Origin: Datisca glomerata
Lineage: Eukaryota > Streptophyta > Magnoliopsida > Cucurbitales > Datiscaceae
Direction of reading: 5' to 3'
NCBI GenBank assembly: GCA_003255025.1
Contig: QANY01000261.1
Span: 1,909,299-1,973,298, forward strand
Length of the DNA: 64,000 nucleotides
The notes beneath the pieces are model-generated. The model ran no database searches. It saw only the letters and a list, made by a program, of their open reading frames with translations, and had not been told where the DNA came from. Positions 23,635 through 35,663 of the stretch are shown here, one piece after another (positions within the stretch are counted from its first letter, which is position 1; every line of letters begins with the position of its first letter). The translations under genes were made by a program, and so were the position numbers.

Positions 23635-24511
23635 TAGGGGTGGCAATCGGGCCGGCCCGGACCAGCCATGCTCGGCCCGGTCGATTCACGGATCAGGTCG
23701 AGCCTTTCCAGGTGGTTCATAGGCCGGTTCTGATGAATCCGGCCGGTTTGTTTCTCCTCCCTTTAATGTGATTTAATTCTAAAAAATATAGATGAGGAGA
23801 GTTGAACCTTGATAAGGAGTAGATGAAGTGTAGAGATTACCACCAAACTATCTAAAAGTTATGTTATCTTTTCATAATTATTTTATTTTATTACTTTAAA
23901 ATCTCAATAGAAAAATTTATAATAATAAGTAAAATAATTATTTTATTATTAAATTCATAAATTAGTGATATTCATATTAATGTAAAATCTAAAAATATAA
24001 TAAATAATTAATAACTAATTTATAATTCATGTTCATTAACAGAATAAAAAATATTATGAATATTAAACCAATATTATTTAAAGGTTTTATGAATCTAATT
24101 TTTCATTGAATAAAATATTTATATAAATAAAAAATATTATTTTTTATTTAATTTAAATTCGTTATCTCAAAAGTATATTATTTGATGTTTAGATAAAAGT
24201 GTTAAAAGATAATAAGAATATATTTTAAACAATATATTTAATAAAGGTTGTCTTAGTTTATTGGTAAAAAGTGTGATTATAAGGAAGTGGTTATGGGTTC
24301 AAACTTTACTACATGCATAATTATTTTTTTTAGTCAAAAAAATAGATTCATGGGGCGGGCCGGGCCGGCCTTGAAGACAATACCCGTAATGACCCAGACC
24401 TGACCCGCAGACCTTAATAGACCTAATATTGTTCAAGATCAGGCCGGGTCAAATTATAACGAGTCGGTTCAATCAATTTTACGCACTGAACCACTCCTAT
24501 TGCCAAATCTA
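23635..24511. mobile_element. hAT-type non-autonomous element with 8-bp target-site duplication
   Basis: The left end TAGGGGTGGCAATCGGG and the right end (minus strand) TAGATTTGGCAATAGG share TAG....TGGCAAT.GG, the typical form of plant hAT terminal repeats. Flanks are aatattac (23627-23634) and aatattat (24512-24519), an 8-bp target-site duplication with one mismatch, as expected for hAT. GC-rich subterminal text (gggccggcccgg on the left, gggccgggccggcc on the right) frames an AT-rich interior. No transposase is encoded. Two tRNA-like segments in opposite orientation lie inside. Confidence 0.75.
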
Positions 24512-24519
24512 AATATTAT

Positions 24520-26131
24520 GGGTCTCTATTATCATAATGATCCAAAAAAATACACATAAAAAGTAACTAAAATACATTTGGCTGGATTGACCAAAAAGGC
24601 AGAAGAAGACAAAAAATGTTCCTAGTTGTTGACCTAACACACAAAGAGGCCAAAGTGGCAAAAGTGGTCCTCACGTTACTAGAGAAACTTAATTCCCATA
24701 TGATACAAATAAATAGTTGATTGAATCGACAAAAGACATAGATGACAGAGAAAAGGGTAAAAGAAAAAAAGAAAAAGGAAAAAAGTGACAAAAAGAGGAA
24801 CCAAATAAGAAGGTGTATCTGATAAAAAAAAATAAGAAGGTGTAAACAACACTACCGTGTTGTTTGGTACAATTTGTGTTTGTATGTTATATGTGTGTAT
24901 GTGTGGCACATGTTTAGCCACCATTCATATAGGACAACATGCCTCCAATTTGTGTATGTATGTTGTATGTGTTTGTCTGTGACCTCTATACTAATTTTTC
25001 TATCTTACCTTTTAAATTTTTATTTCTTTGTAAGATGAGAAGATGTGATTACCAACTGAGTTACTTGAGTTACCATTTCTTTTATTTCTTTAGTATGGCA
25101 TGGATAATATGCTTAGGACAAAGTTGTAAAAACAATGCTAAAGGATGGTTAAGGGGGACTTTTCACAATCTAAAGGTTTATGAACTTTGATTATTTGTGT
25201 GAGAGATCAAAATTAATATTTGAAATAGTTCTTATACTAGTTGATAAACATGTACGCGAACTCTAAATAACCTAAAGAGTGTGAAATAGTTTATATCTAA
25301 TTTTTTTAATTAATTTAATCTGATCAATTGTGACAAATTATCAGTCAAACATTCATTCTAATGCAAATAGAAAGATTAGAGAAAAAAATCACACAAGTTA
25401 TTTCTGTAGAAAAAATAATTAGAAAAAAAATCACAAGACAGACACGTTCATCCATAAATAATTCACTAAAATTTGAATTAAATAAAAAATCATATTTATG
25501 AATCGACTCAATTACTTCTACGTACCATTCATTATTTTTTGCGGACTATCAAACCTATCAATCAATAATCCTCTTCAAAGCACAAACTATATATCACCGA
25601 CTGCTTGTTAATCTCAGACTTCACGTTGAGGCACAAGCAATCACAAATTCATTAACTCGAACACAATTTCAGGACACAAGTAACATACTCGAGTAAAGGT
25701 GAAAGATGTATCTTAGAAAAAAATCATAAACACCCAACTTCACAAAGTAAATTACCGGTTCATTCTTTTCTCTTTGTACGTATATGTGTACATAGATATA
25801 TGAGAGTTTATATGCCATGCGATATACTATGAAGACTCTAGAAGATATGCATGAAAGACATTTTAAAGAATCTTCAAAAACTAAACTTAAATGAGACAAA
25901 TACGAAATATACCGTGCATTCTTGTGTGAAAGTCGACCTCTAGAGGTCATGAAGCAGCTTCTAAAAAATTGGAGCCACGTGATGGACCATGACTCAGTGG
26001 CGGTCGAGTGCGAAAAGTCATGAAGAAATTCAACCCCAAAACATTAGTTCTACAACTCTGAATTGCACACGAGAGATTCTTAAAAATGCGACCTTAGTGT
26101 GTTGTACATGTACGGGGTTGGCTAACCCTAC
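24520..26131. other. AT-rich intergenic sequence
   Basis: No gene recognised. The last 170 bp may contain the true start of the retrotransposon LTR, because weak ordered similarity to 35140-35270 exists (tacaact, aattgc/caatt, gattctta/attctatta), but the boundary cannot be set by eye. Confidence 0.4.
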
Positions 26132-26558
26132 AGTAAGGAATTGTCAGCGTGGCAGAAAGAAAGCAGGAAGAAGTGGCGTGGACAAATGTGGATGAGAATG
26201 ACATCAATAAAAGGTGACGTGGCGGTCTTGGATGAGAATGACGTCAATAAAAGGTGACGTGGCGGTCAAAGACGAACCATATTTGAGCAGCAGTTATTCA
26301 TCTCCGTGATTTAATCAAGCATTTATAAATTCTATTATATATTCATTAAATTGAGGGAAATGGTTATAAACGACTATGGAGAAGAATACATATATACCTC
26401 CATATGTATCAAATGAATCCAATTCCAACTGAACATAAAAAATTCTCGATTACTCTTCACTACATTTCTTTATCTTTCATCTCTCATTTCTCTTTTGTTC
26501 ATACTCTACTATTTGTATTCTTTTGCTGAATACTGTAGGGGAGAAAAATTTTCTTACA
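26132..26558 (+). repeat. 5' LTR (minimum extent)
   Basis: Aligns with 35271-35663 from gtaaggaatt to the terminal ACA. It contains a TATA-like tataaattct in both copies and a long shared block, aaaattctcgattactcttc. The 5' copy differs by a 40-bp tandem duplication at 26190-26269 that carries bZIP-type motifs (TGACGTCA, GGTGACGTGGC). The upstream start of the LTR may lie before 26132. Confidence 0.8.
26190..26269 (+). promoter_or_regulatory. Duplicated 40-bp LTR enhancer-like unit with bZIP motifs
   Basis: Two adjacent 40-bp copies starting ggatgagaatgac(a/g)tcaat and ending gtgacgtggcggtc. The second copy contains the palindrome TGACGTCA and both contain GGTGACGTGGC, which match known plant bZIP (TGA/HY5-type) binding cores. 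The 3' LTR has one copy only (35330-35358). Regulatory activity is inference. Confidence 0.5.
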
Positions 26559-26621
26559 AATTGGTGACTTTAATTGAGAGCTGGAAGATACTTGAGAAAG
26601 ATCTACTCCAAAAAAATCTAG

Positions 26622-27965
26622 GATGCCGAGAACTAGATCTAGCTTGGCTCGCTACAACCAGCAGAAACAATCATGAGCAAAGAAACCATGATGTGTCGAC
26701 AATACTCAAAATAATTATGAAAAGGATTATGGAGTCGAAACAGAAATGCAGAAACCTTGAACACAACTCTTCATGTACTACAAGACCAAGTCGCCAACTT
26801 GTAGCGGGATGTCCAACAAACTCAAAACGAGATGAGCTAATCTCATTGGGAAGAAGTGAATGAAACCCAAGATGCAACAACCAACATGAATGCTGGACTG
26901 AATCGAGATCATGAATAAGAATGCAACGAATAAGGCGAGGGGCAATCGAAGAACGTGGAGAACGGAGCGACATGAATCCTTTGAGTCAAAGATGGATGAA
27001 TAGAACATGACATAGAGAAGATGCTCAACAGAAAAATGGCAGAAGCCAAGAGGTTGGGAATGACGATGTTAGCGGACTTAGAGTCCCTCAACCAGACCCC
27101 ATTGACTCTAGAGATCCTGTCAACTCCAATCCTTAAGAAGTTCATGCCTCCAAAGTTCAAATACTATGCAGGAAAGACCAACCTGGTGGAGCACCTGAGA
27201 TGGTACCGACAGATGATGGCACTTTATCAACAAGAGGACGCGTTCATGTGCAGAATGTTCCCGACAAGCCTCGATGAAAATGCTCTAGAATGGGGAAAGT
27301 GGAAAACTATCGATCCGTCACTGAAGATTCAAAATACCTTATGACAATTTTAATAAAGAAAGGAGAAACCTTATGTGGATACACGCAACAGTTCAAGGAA
27401 GAAATGGGGGAAATGGAAAACTGTGACTACCGTGTAGCTCGGTTGGCATTTATAAGAGGGTTGGATCCTTAATCCTCGTTGTTTGAAGAATTTTCCAAGG
27501 AAAAACCGCTCAGCATGATGGACAAATTTCTCAGAGCTTAGACATATATAAACCTCGAAGAAGAGAGGAAAAGCATGATACATCTGGCTGCATCATCCAG
27601 CATAAACGCCAAGCATAAAAATAAAACGTTTGGAAGCAAAGACAAGCATGATGAAAACAGGCAAGACAAAAGACCGAGGGGATCCGAACGATTTACCCAA
27701 ACAGAGATATTGTATACTCCACTTACAATCCCAGTTAATCAGATATTATGGGCAATAAAGAATGAGCCATGGCTGAAAAGGCCACCACCGATGAAGAAAG
27801 AACCAACCGAAAGGGATAAGCAGAATTTCTGCTTGTTTCATAAAAGTTATGGGCATATGACAAAGGATTTCTACCAACTAAAAGACTACATTGAATAACT
27901 CATCAAAAAGGGTCATCTCCATCAGTACATTGCAAAGACGTATGACAAACAGAAAGTCAAATAGA
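26622..27965 (+). pseudogene. Retrotransposon gag (capsid/nucleocapsid) remnant
   Basis: A start-like MPRTRSSLARYNQQ occurs at about 26622. The capsid part is readable at 27021-27470 with LTLEILSTPILKKFMPPKF, a Y-x-G followed by LVEHLRWYRQMM, FMCRMFPTSLDENALEW and, after a gap, GETLCGYTQQFKEEM and LAFIRGLDP. This is the standard order of the plant Ty3/Gypsy gag capsid domain (PF03732 type). A later segment at about 27825-27900 (FCLFHKSYGHMTKDFYQLK) is the nucleocapsid motif, with the first Cys present but later positions changed. In-frame stops occur at about 27470, 27540 and 27897, and a frame change near 27290. The protein forms the particle for reverse transcription in intact elements; here it cannot be made. 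Confidence 0.8.
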
Positions 27966-28089
27966 GCAAAGAAACGCAACAAAACCATTATGAATTGTTG
28001 ACACAATGATAATGTTAATAGAGTTAGAAGGATCAAGTCGGAAGAAAGAAAGAAATATTGTAAGAAAACAGCGATAACTGATGAACGAG

Positions 28090-31000
28090 AGGAGACGTGT
28101 CCGTAGAAGCCCTAATCAACTTCAACGACAAAGAAGATGCACAAGTTACCAAAACCCATAACGATGCCTTGGTAATATCTATTCAGGTGAGAAACTATTT
28201 ATTGAGAAGAGTATTGGTGGACAATGACAGCACCCCAAACGTCCTATGACGTTCAGCCATGGATAAATGAGAATTGAAACGGTAAAATTATGAAACTTGG
28301 GGCAGCCATTAGATGGTTTCAATGGAGAAGTCACTTATTTAGAAGGAACATTTTCCCTTCCTATACTGGCAAAGCCTTTCAACCACTTAACGGAGTTCTC
28401 GGTCATCAATACGCCTTCTCCATACAATGTAATATTAGAAAGAGCATGGATTCATAATATGAAGCCAATTCCATCCACCTATCATCAAACTCTGAAGTAT
28501 CCAAGCCAGGACGGGACAAAGATAATCAAAGGGGTCCAAGCGACAGCCTGATGATGTACAGTCACCACACTCGATGTCTCTAAAAAAGCGGTAGGGAAAC
28601 GGCCAGCGAGTCAACAAAAATAGTAATTAAAGGCGTTGAATAAAATGCCCGAGGAAGAGGCACCAAGATACAAAGCAGTAGAATAACTTGTGGATGTAAA
28701 CTTAATCAGGGTACAAAAGTAACCAAGATATGGGCAACTCTGTCACAAGAAGAACAAGAAGAGCTCATCAGCTTCATAAAGAAAAATGAAGACATGTTTG
28801 TCGAGGATACATATATCTGTGAGTCAGACTTGCCAAGCAAAAGAGACGGGCCTTCACTCTAGAAAGAAAAAAAAGGCAATCAAAGAAGAAGTTGATCGAC
28901 TGACTAAAGCATACATCTGATAGGTCATGTATACATAATGGCTGTATAATATAGTATTGGTCAAGAAAATAAATGGAAAATGGAGGATCTGAGTAGACTT
29001 CATAGATCTCAATAAGGCATGTCCAAAAGATGATTATCCACTTTCGCGGATCGATCAAATGATCGATGCAACAACAAAGCATGCATTATTTAGCTTCATG
29101 GATGCATTCTCAGGATACAATCAAGTAAAGATGTATCCGCCAGATAAGGAGAAAAGAACATTCATAATCGATCAAGGTATTTACTGCTACAAAGTAATGT
29201 CTTTCGGGTTAAAAAATGTGGGGGCAACATACCAACGTCTGGTAAATCACATGTTCAAGAATCAGATTAGATGCACAATGAAAGTCTACGTAGACGACAT
29301 GTTGATCAAGTCAATCAGCCATCAATACCACATTAAGCATCAAGAAAGAGCTTTCTCAAAACATAGAAGGTTCAACATGAAGCTGAATCAGGAAAAATGT
29401 ACGTTCAGGTTAAACCGGGTAAATTTCTCAGACACATGGTATCACAAAGAGGGATTGAGGTCAATCTCGATCAAGTAAAAGCTATTGAAAGCATGAAGAC
29501 CCTAGATTGCTGGCCAAGTCAACTAACAAATGCAAGCATTTCTTCACCAAAATCTGAAAGAGTATAACTCAAAGATGGGATGAAGACTGTGAAGTGGCCT
29601 TCCAAGAAGCCAAGAAAAATATCTAGCTTCACCACCTATCTTATCTAAACGGGAACCAGGTGACAAGTTATATTTGTACTTAGCGGTTTCAGAAGTGGCC
29701 GTCAGTGCAACGTTAATCAGAGAAGAAGGGAATTCTCGAAAGCCAATATATTTCATCAGCAAAAGCTTGACAAACGCAGAACCTGGTATAAAAAGATTGA
29801 CAAAATTATCCTAGCTCTGATTGTGGCCTCACGTAAATTGAAGCCATACTTTTAAGCACACATATTAATAGTACCGAAGGAATGACCAAATGGGTAGTGG
29901 AACTCGGATAATACGAGAGAAGTTATGTCCCAAGTACAACCATGAAGTTGAAAGTGCTAGCAAACTTCATCGTGGAATTCACCGTGGGACGAGACAAAAA
30001 TATCACCAAAATCGACCCTCAAAAGGATGAATATGAGTTGTACGTAGATGGAGTTTTAAATCAAAGAGGGTCTAGGCCAGGCATGATAATCTGTACCCCC
30101 CCCCCCCCNNNCCCCCCCCCCCCCACACACACACAGACAAGTCATTGAACAAGCTATGTCATTCGGCTTCAACACCTCGAACAACAAAGCGGAATACAAA
30201 GCGTTGATAGCTGGAATCCATCTCACAAAAGAATTTGGGATAAGAAGGTTCAACATTTATTGTGATTCATAATCAGTTTCTTACCAGATTGCAGGAACGT
30301 ACACCGCAAAAGAAGAAAAGATGGCAAAATATCTCCAATGTGCTAAACAGCTACTGGATCAATTAGAAGAATATCACGTAAAGTAAATTCCTAGAGGGAA
30401 AAATTCAGATGCAGATGCTCTGGCCACCTTAGGATCATCTATCAAATATCAAGGAAGAAGAAATATCCTTGTAGAATTTGTTGAGTTCCCAAGCACCGAA
30501 AGTCAAACAACTATTTACAATACAGAATCCACATAATCAAGCTAGATGAACCTAATTGTCTAATACTTACAAAACAATAAGCTTCCAAAAGATAAATTAG
30601 AAGCACAAAACTTGAGTCAGCAAGTGATAAGATACACACTAATCAATGACAAACTCTATTGGAGATCTTTTTTAAGACCCTATCTAAGGTGTCTTAACCC
30701 AACTGAAGCCAGTTATGTCATGGCAGAAATCCACGAAGGGATCTACGTAAGTCATATGGGAGGGAGAATACTGGCACATAAGATTCTTAACGAATGGTAC
30801 TACTGTCCCAAAATCCAAGCAGATGCAAAGAAATATACAAGAAGATATGATAAGTGCCAAATGTTTACTCCCATCCCACGATGGCTCCAACATCACTACA
30901 AAATCTAGTCAAATCCTGGTTGTTTATGCAATGTGGACTTGACATGGTAAGGCCACTGCCAATGGCTCCAGCACAGAAGAAGTTCCTACTTGTGGCAATA

Positions 31001-31752
31001 GACGACTACACCAAATGGATAGAAGTAGTCGCGCTAGTGAGAATTTAAGAAGAATAAGTCAAAAGCTTCTTATGGAAAGAGATTGTGTGCCAATATGGAA
31101 TCCCTAAGGTAATCATTTCAGATAATTGAACACAATTTACTAGAAAAATAATTAAGAAATTTTGTGATGGACTACGGATCAAAGCTTTGCATTTGACCAC
31201 GTATTACCCACAAGGAAACGGATTGGCAGAAAGATCAAACTGAACAACCGTTGAAGGGTTAAAGAAATGGTTAGAAGCGGCCAAAGGAAAATGGGTCGAA
31301 GAACCGCCTTCAGTTCTTTATGCTTATCGAACAATTTCATGGGAATCAATCGGGCAGACGTTGTTTGCATTAGGATACGGAATAGAAGCCATCATTCAAA
31401 CATAAATTGGTTGTCCAACCACCACATCAGAAGTCAGCCAGGAAGAAAACTCCTAACTTTTAGAGAAATAGCTGGACTTGCTAGAAAAAAAAAGAGATGC
31501 AGTTCTTATCAGATTGAGAAATTACAATCAACGCAAACGGGCTTATTTCTCAAAGAGGACAAAGGTAATGGGTTTTTAACCTAGAGCACTAGTCCTCAAA
31601 AGGATCATGAAGGAAAAATAGGGCAAAATTGAGAAGGGTCTTACCTAGTCCGAGTAGTGGGAGGAAATGGATCATACTGGCTAACTAATGATGAATGTAT
31701 GGATCTTCCTAAGCCTTGGAAAGCATTGCATCTGAGAAAATATTATGTGTGA
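28090..31752 (+). pseudogene. Retrotransposon pol (PR-RT-RNaseH-INT) remnant
   Basis: Protease: residues around 28290-28550 include GEVTYLEGTFSLP and PSPYNVILERAWI, typical of the plant Ty3/Gypsy aspartic protease, but the active-site DTGS motif is replaced near 28215 (VDNDS-like). Reverse transcriptase: 28975-29480, with VDFIDLNKACPKDDYPL, FMDAFSGYNQVKM, MSFGLKNVGATYQ and the catalytic YVDDM at 29287-29301. RNase H: 30025-30440, with ELYVDGVLNQRGS, then a poly-C gap, NNKAEYKALIAG and DADALATLG. Integrase: zinc-binding region about 30740-30890 with CPKIQADAKKY and CQM, catalytic core 30930-31400 with AIDDYTKWIEV and GIPKVIISDN. The end at 31752 (ALHLRKYYV, then TGA) is the usual pol C-terminus. 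Many stops and frameshifts make it non-functional. Confidence 0.85.
30096..30124. other. Poly-C run with three unknown bases (assembly gap)
   Basis: Thirteen C, then NNN at 30109-30111, then thirteen C, followed by a short CA run. The run replaces the segment of RNase H expected between the first catalytic Asp region and the EQA...FGF motif. It marks an unresolved homopolymer, so the length here is not reliable. Confidence 0.85.
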
Positions 31753-31909
31753 ATTTTTAATCATTTTAATAAGAATATCGTCAATCTGCGTTTTTTTCCT
31801 ATTAAAGGAATTTCCACATAAAATCTGTCTTCAAGTTTTCTTTGCGTACATTTATGCTAAATAACCTCGAATCTCACAAAAGGGAAACACATCAAAAGCA
31901 TGGAAACAA

Positions 31910-32838
31910 GTCTAAGTGTGTCAAGCGGCCACTTAGACACAAAAATAGAAAAAAAATCTAAGTGTGTCAAACGGCCACTTAGACATAACAACATGAAAAA
32001 AGTCTAAGTATGTCAAGTGGCCACTTAGACACAAAAAACGTGAAAAAAAGTCTAAGTGTGCCAAGCGGCCAGTTACAGACAGAAATAGGAAAAAAATCTT
32101 AGCGTATCAAGTGATCACTTAGACACAAAAACATGAAAAAAAATTAGTGTGCCAAGCGGACACTTAGGCACAAAAGCATAAAACAAAGTCTAAATGTCCC
32201 AAGCGGCCACTTAGACATAAAACATAAAAAAAGTCTAATTGTGCTAAGCGGCTACCTAGACACAAAAATAGGAAAAAAAATTCTAAGTGAGTCAAGCGGC
32301 CACTTAGACACAAAAATAGGAAAAATGTTTAAGTGTGCTAAGCAACCACTTAGACACAAAAAACGTGTAAAAAATCTAAGTGTGTCAAGCGGCCACTTTG
32401 ACACAAAACTAGAAAAAGTCTAAGTATGTCAAGTGACCACTTAGGCATAAAGCGTGGAAAAAAGTCTAAATGTGCTAAACGGCACTTAGACACAAAAGCA
32501 GGAAAAAAAGTCTAAGTGTGTCAAGCGGCCACTTAGACATAAAAGTAGAGAAAAAAATCTAAACGTGCTAAGCGGCTACTTAGACCAAAAAATAGGAAAA
32601 AATTCTAAAGTGTGCTAAGCGGCGACTCAAACACAAAAATAGGAAAAAAAATCTAAATGTGCCAAGCGGCCGCTTAGACACTAAAAACATGGAAAAAATC
32701 TAAGTGTGCAAAACAGCCACTTAGACACAAAAATCATGAAAAAAGTCTAAGTGTATCAACCGGCCTCTTAGACACAAAAGCAGGAGGAAGGTCTAAGTGT
32801 GTCAAGTAGACACTTAGATCCAAAAGTTTTAAGAAAAA
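31910..32838. repeat. Hairpin-forming tandem array, about 20 units of 46 bp
   Basis: Each unit follows gtctaagtgtgtcaagcggc then cacttagac and an A-rich spacer (acaaaaa-tagg/catg-aaaaaa). GTCTAAGTG and CACTTAGAC are perfect inverted repeats around an 11-base loop, so every unit can fold into a stem-loop. Units differ by several substitutions and spacer indels. The array lies between pol and the antisense ORF of the retrotransposon. It is not a CRISPR array: the spacers are A-rich and related to each other. Confidence 0.9.
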
Positions 32839-33058
32839 TCTCTAATTAGTTCAAGCATCTATATGAAGCATAAAGCAAAAAAGGATTCATGTTAAATTAG
32901 AATTTTACCTAAGTATTCAAGATAATTTCTGAAGCAATTATAAAGAGGAAAGTTGCTCAAGATGGAATCTCAGAAGTGAAAAAGAAAATATTTCATTCAT
33001 TGGCAAGAAAAGAAAAAAGTACGAGAAAAATAAAAACTTACAAGAAAAAAGAAAAAAA

Positions 33059-34839
33059 CTAGTCAAACTGGATATGATCAGCCGATGAATCATATGGCCT
33101 ACGTGTCACCTCAGTAAAAACCTCCTTGGTGACAAGATCGACAGCAGATTCTAAGGCAGCAGCAGTCTCATCTCCTATAGTTTGATCAGTTGAAGGTGGA
33201 ATCTCTTTAGTCAACTCATATTGTGGAGGCGCCTGAGAAACACCATCCAAGTAACATATGGTGTAAGCGTCATTCTCTATCAATCTGAATTGAGTAGTAT
33301 ATTGCTCATAAGCTTATTCCTCCTTCTGCAAAGCTTCGGCTATAGACGCCTCAAACCGCTCAGTGAGTTCACGAGTGGCTTCTTGAATGCGCCTGTTAGT
33401 TTCGGCCCACAACTCTTCAATCAAAAGCCTCACAGCTTCAGACTCGGTCTTGAGCTTGCCAATTTCAACGTCCTTGGCGGCCAGCTGACGCTTGAGTTTA
33501 GACACTTCTTTTTCATGCCTAACCAATACTATTAAGCTTGGCGGCAAGAGCATTATGGTAGAAAGCAGTCTGAAAGAAAAAATAGCATAAATAAGGAAGA
33601 AATAAAGTAAAAATTAAAATGCATGAAATTAAATATAATTTACCTAAAGAAGACAATGATTGATGCCTTTCTGGAGGGCTTCAAACTGACTCCTCAGCCA
33701 ACTTATCGAAGTTAGTTGAGCATTGAAGATGGCTTATAATGTAAGGAGATGACTCATAGTCAACCGTCATATTGACTTCAAAAAGAATCCTAAGTCCATA
33801 GCTCGAAGGAAAAAGAGTCCAAGGGAGGGCATCAACAGTCTTTGAGGAGCCCGACCCAAAATCGAGGGAAGAAGATCCGAAAGCAGTAGGGAAAATTGGG
33901 GAAACCCTCGAAGAAGAAATCATCGATAATGGCTCAATAGCCAGCCATGGGCGCAAGTTGGTGAAGAGGAACAAGGAGAGAAAGATCAATGGCCTCATTT
34001 TGAAAGTCTCTCGAACGGAAAGAGTAGTAGAAGAAGAAGAGCTAGAATAAGAAGACAAGAATATTGCCTCTAAATGACAACTCACTAAACCTAAGGCCTA
34101 GAAGGGAAACCATGGGGACCAAGGGTCTTAGAGGAGGCTGAATAAGGAAATGGATGATGATCAAGGTCAAGCAAGCACTGCCAATCTTAAGTGCCAACAC
34201 TGTAGGCAACTCTGATATTGGTTCTATTGTCTGGAGTCTCAATGGACGGACATTTTTACGTTTGTCTGCAAGAAAGAAATCAAAGAACAATTATAAAAAT
34301 ATACATGCAAGAATAAAAATAAAGAAAGGGGCAAAGTCATTCACTAAATGACCTTCATTCGGTAGGGATGTGGGAATGACTGCCACCTCTTTAGTCACCG
34401 AAGACTTAGAATGCTTCCACCACTTGTCACCCTTGGGAAAGTCCAGAATCAGTGGACCACTAGTAATGCCAGTGCGTGGGGCAACGTAGTGGTGACCATT
34501 TTTCTCCCTAATGGAATACATAAGATGAAATTCATTTAATCCTAGCTCTAAGCCAAACAAACGGTTTAGAGACTCAAAACCTTACAAAATTCTATAAGTA
34601 TTCGAAGTAAACTAGGTTGGGGAAATGTCATGATAATGAAAAAATTGTTGAAAAATGGGAGACATAAGAAAATGAAAACCTAAAGCTATGTACTTGGTTC
34701 TGAAATTTAAAGTATGGGAGGGAAGATGGGCTGACAAGGTCGCCGTCAAAATATGAGCAATCAACCTCATCAGGAAAGGCCATACAGTAACCTGAAATAG
34801 AATGATTAAATTCCTCTCTGTTTCTAATCCTAGGAACAA
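33059..34839 (-). pseudogene. Antisense accessory ORF of Tat retrotransposon (gypsy-type transposon domain, PF04195-like)
   Basis: Transcribed opposite to pol. The N-terminal part (34839 to about 34290) reads YIALGFHFLMSPIFQQFFHY, ISPT, stop, FTSNTYRIL, stop, GFESLNRLFGLELGLNEFHL and REKNGHHYVAPRTG, then PKGDKWWKHSKSS. This order (hydrophobic helix, F..FH...P.Q, GF..L...L....F) is that of the putative gypsy-type transposon domain found in large plant retrotransposons. Downstream segments (34085-33681 and 33553-33059) include a Ser-rich stretch and a coiled coil with KEVSKLKRQLAAKDVEIGKL, and an acidic C-terminus ending at 33059. Two in-frame stops and frame changes break it. Function of this protein class is not established. 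Confidence 0.6.
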
Positions 34840-35270
34840 TAGGGGAGAAGGAAGACGCTGTTAATTAAAGCTTGAAGACAGAGGAGGAAGAAAGAGAAAA
34901 TTACTGGAAAGAAGGTATGGGCGGGAAGAGAGTAAAGGCCAAAATCTATAAATATCACCTAAGCGGACGTCCAACGATGAATTTAAGAGGTAAAGGTAAT
35001 AACTGTCAAAATGGATATGACACATGAAGACAAAAAACGAGCGGGTACAAACATGTGGCGTGACGACATTAGTAGAAAAATAAATAGAAATCGAGCGAGT
35101 GGAGAGGTCTATTTTCACCCAAGAAAACTAATAATAGCATGCAAAAAGGTGAAGCGGCGCCATGTAGAAAGCAATGATGAAAGTTATGACATCATTCACC
35201 ATAAATGACAGCAGATTAAAATATGAATATTTTGCATCAACGACTTACAACTGAGATACAATTCTATTAA

Positions 35271-35663
35271 AGTAAGGAATTACCAGCGTGGTAGAAAGAA
35301 AGTAGGAAGAAATTGCGTGGATGAGAATGACGTCAATAAAAGGTGACGTGGTGGTCAAAGGAGAACCAGATTTGAGCGACAATTACTCCTCTCTCCGTGA
35401 TTTGATCTAACAGGTATAAATTCTATTAAATATTCATTAAATTGAGGGAAACAGTTGTAAATGGACATGGAGGAGAATGCATATATATACATCCATATAT
35501 GTCAAAAAATTTCAATTCCAACTCAATATAAAAAATTCTCGATTACTCTTCACAACATTTCTTTATCTTTCATCTTTCATCTCTCATTTCTCTTTTGTTC
35601 ATACTCTATTATTTGTATTCTTTTCCTGAATATCGTAGAGGAGAAAAATTCCTTTGCAGTACA
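35271..35663 (+). repeat. 3' LTR
   Basis: Aligns with 26132-26558, lacking the 40-bp duplication. Ends in ttgcagtaca. It is followed by ggtgact, a heptamer also found just after the 5' LTR, so either the similarity extends by chance or the boundary is a few bases off. Confidence 0.8.

Larger units (their letters stand above)
26132..35663 (+). mobile_element. Ty3/Gypsy LTR retrotransposon, Tat type, decayed
   Basis: Two related LTR segments (26132-26558 and 35271-35663) flank gag, then protease, reverse transcriptase, RNase H and integrase in the Ty3/Gypsy order, followed by a tandem array, an antisense accessory ORF and the 3' LTR. An antisense ORF between integrase and 3' LTR is a known feature of the Tat lineage (for example Grande-like elements). 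The 5' LTR end is followed by ttggtgactttaattg, in the position of a primer-binding site. The LTRs differ by many substitutions and indels, so insertion is old. All coding regions contain stops or frameshifts. A matching target-site duplication was not identified. Confidence 0.85.

Noticed and set aside
29942..30256. Open frames across the poly-C/NNN run
   Set aside because: Poly-Pro or poly-Gly parts are artefacts of the C-run; only the RNase H motif before it is real.
31910..32838. CRISPR-like appearance of regular repeats
   Set aside because: Units are contiguous and diverged, spacers are A-rich and related, there are no cas genes, and the host is a plant.
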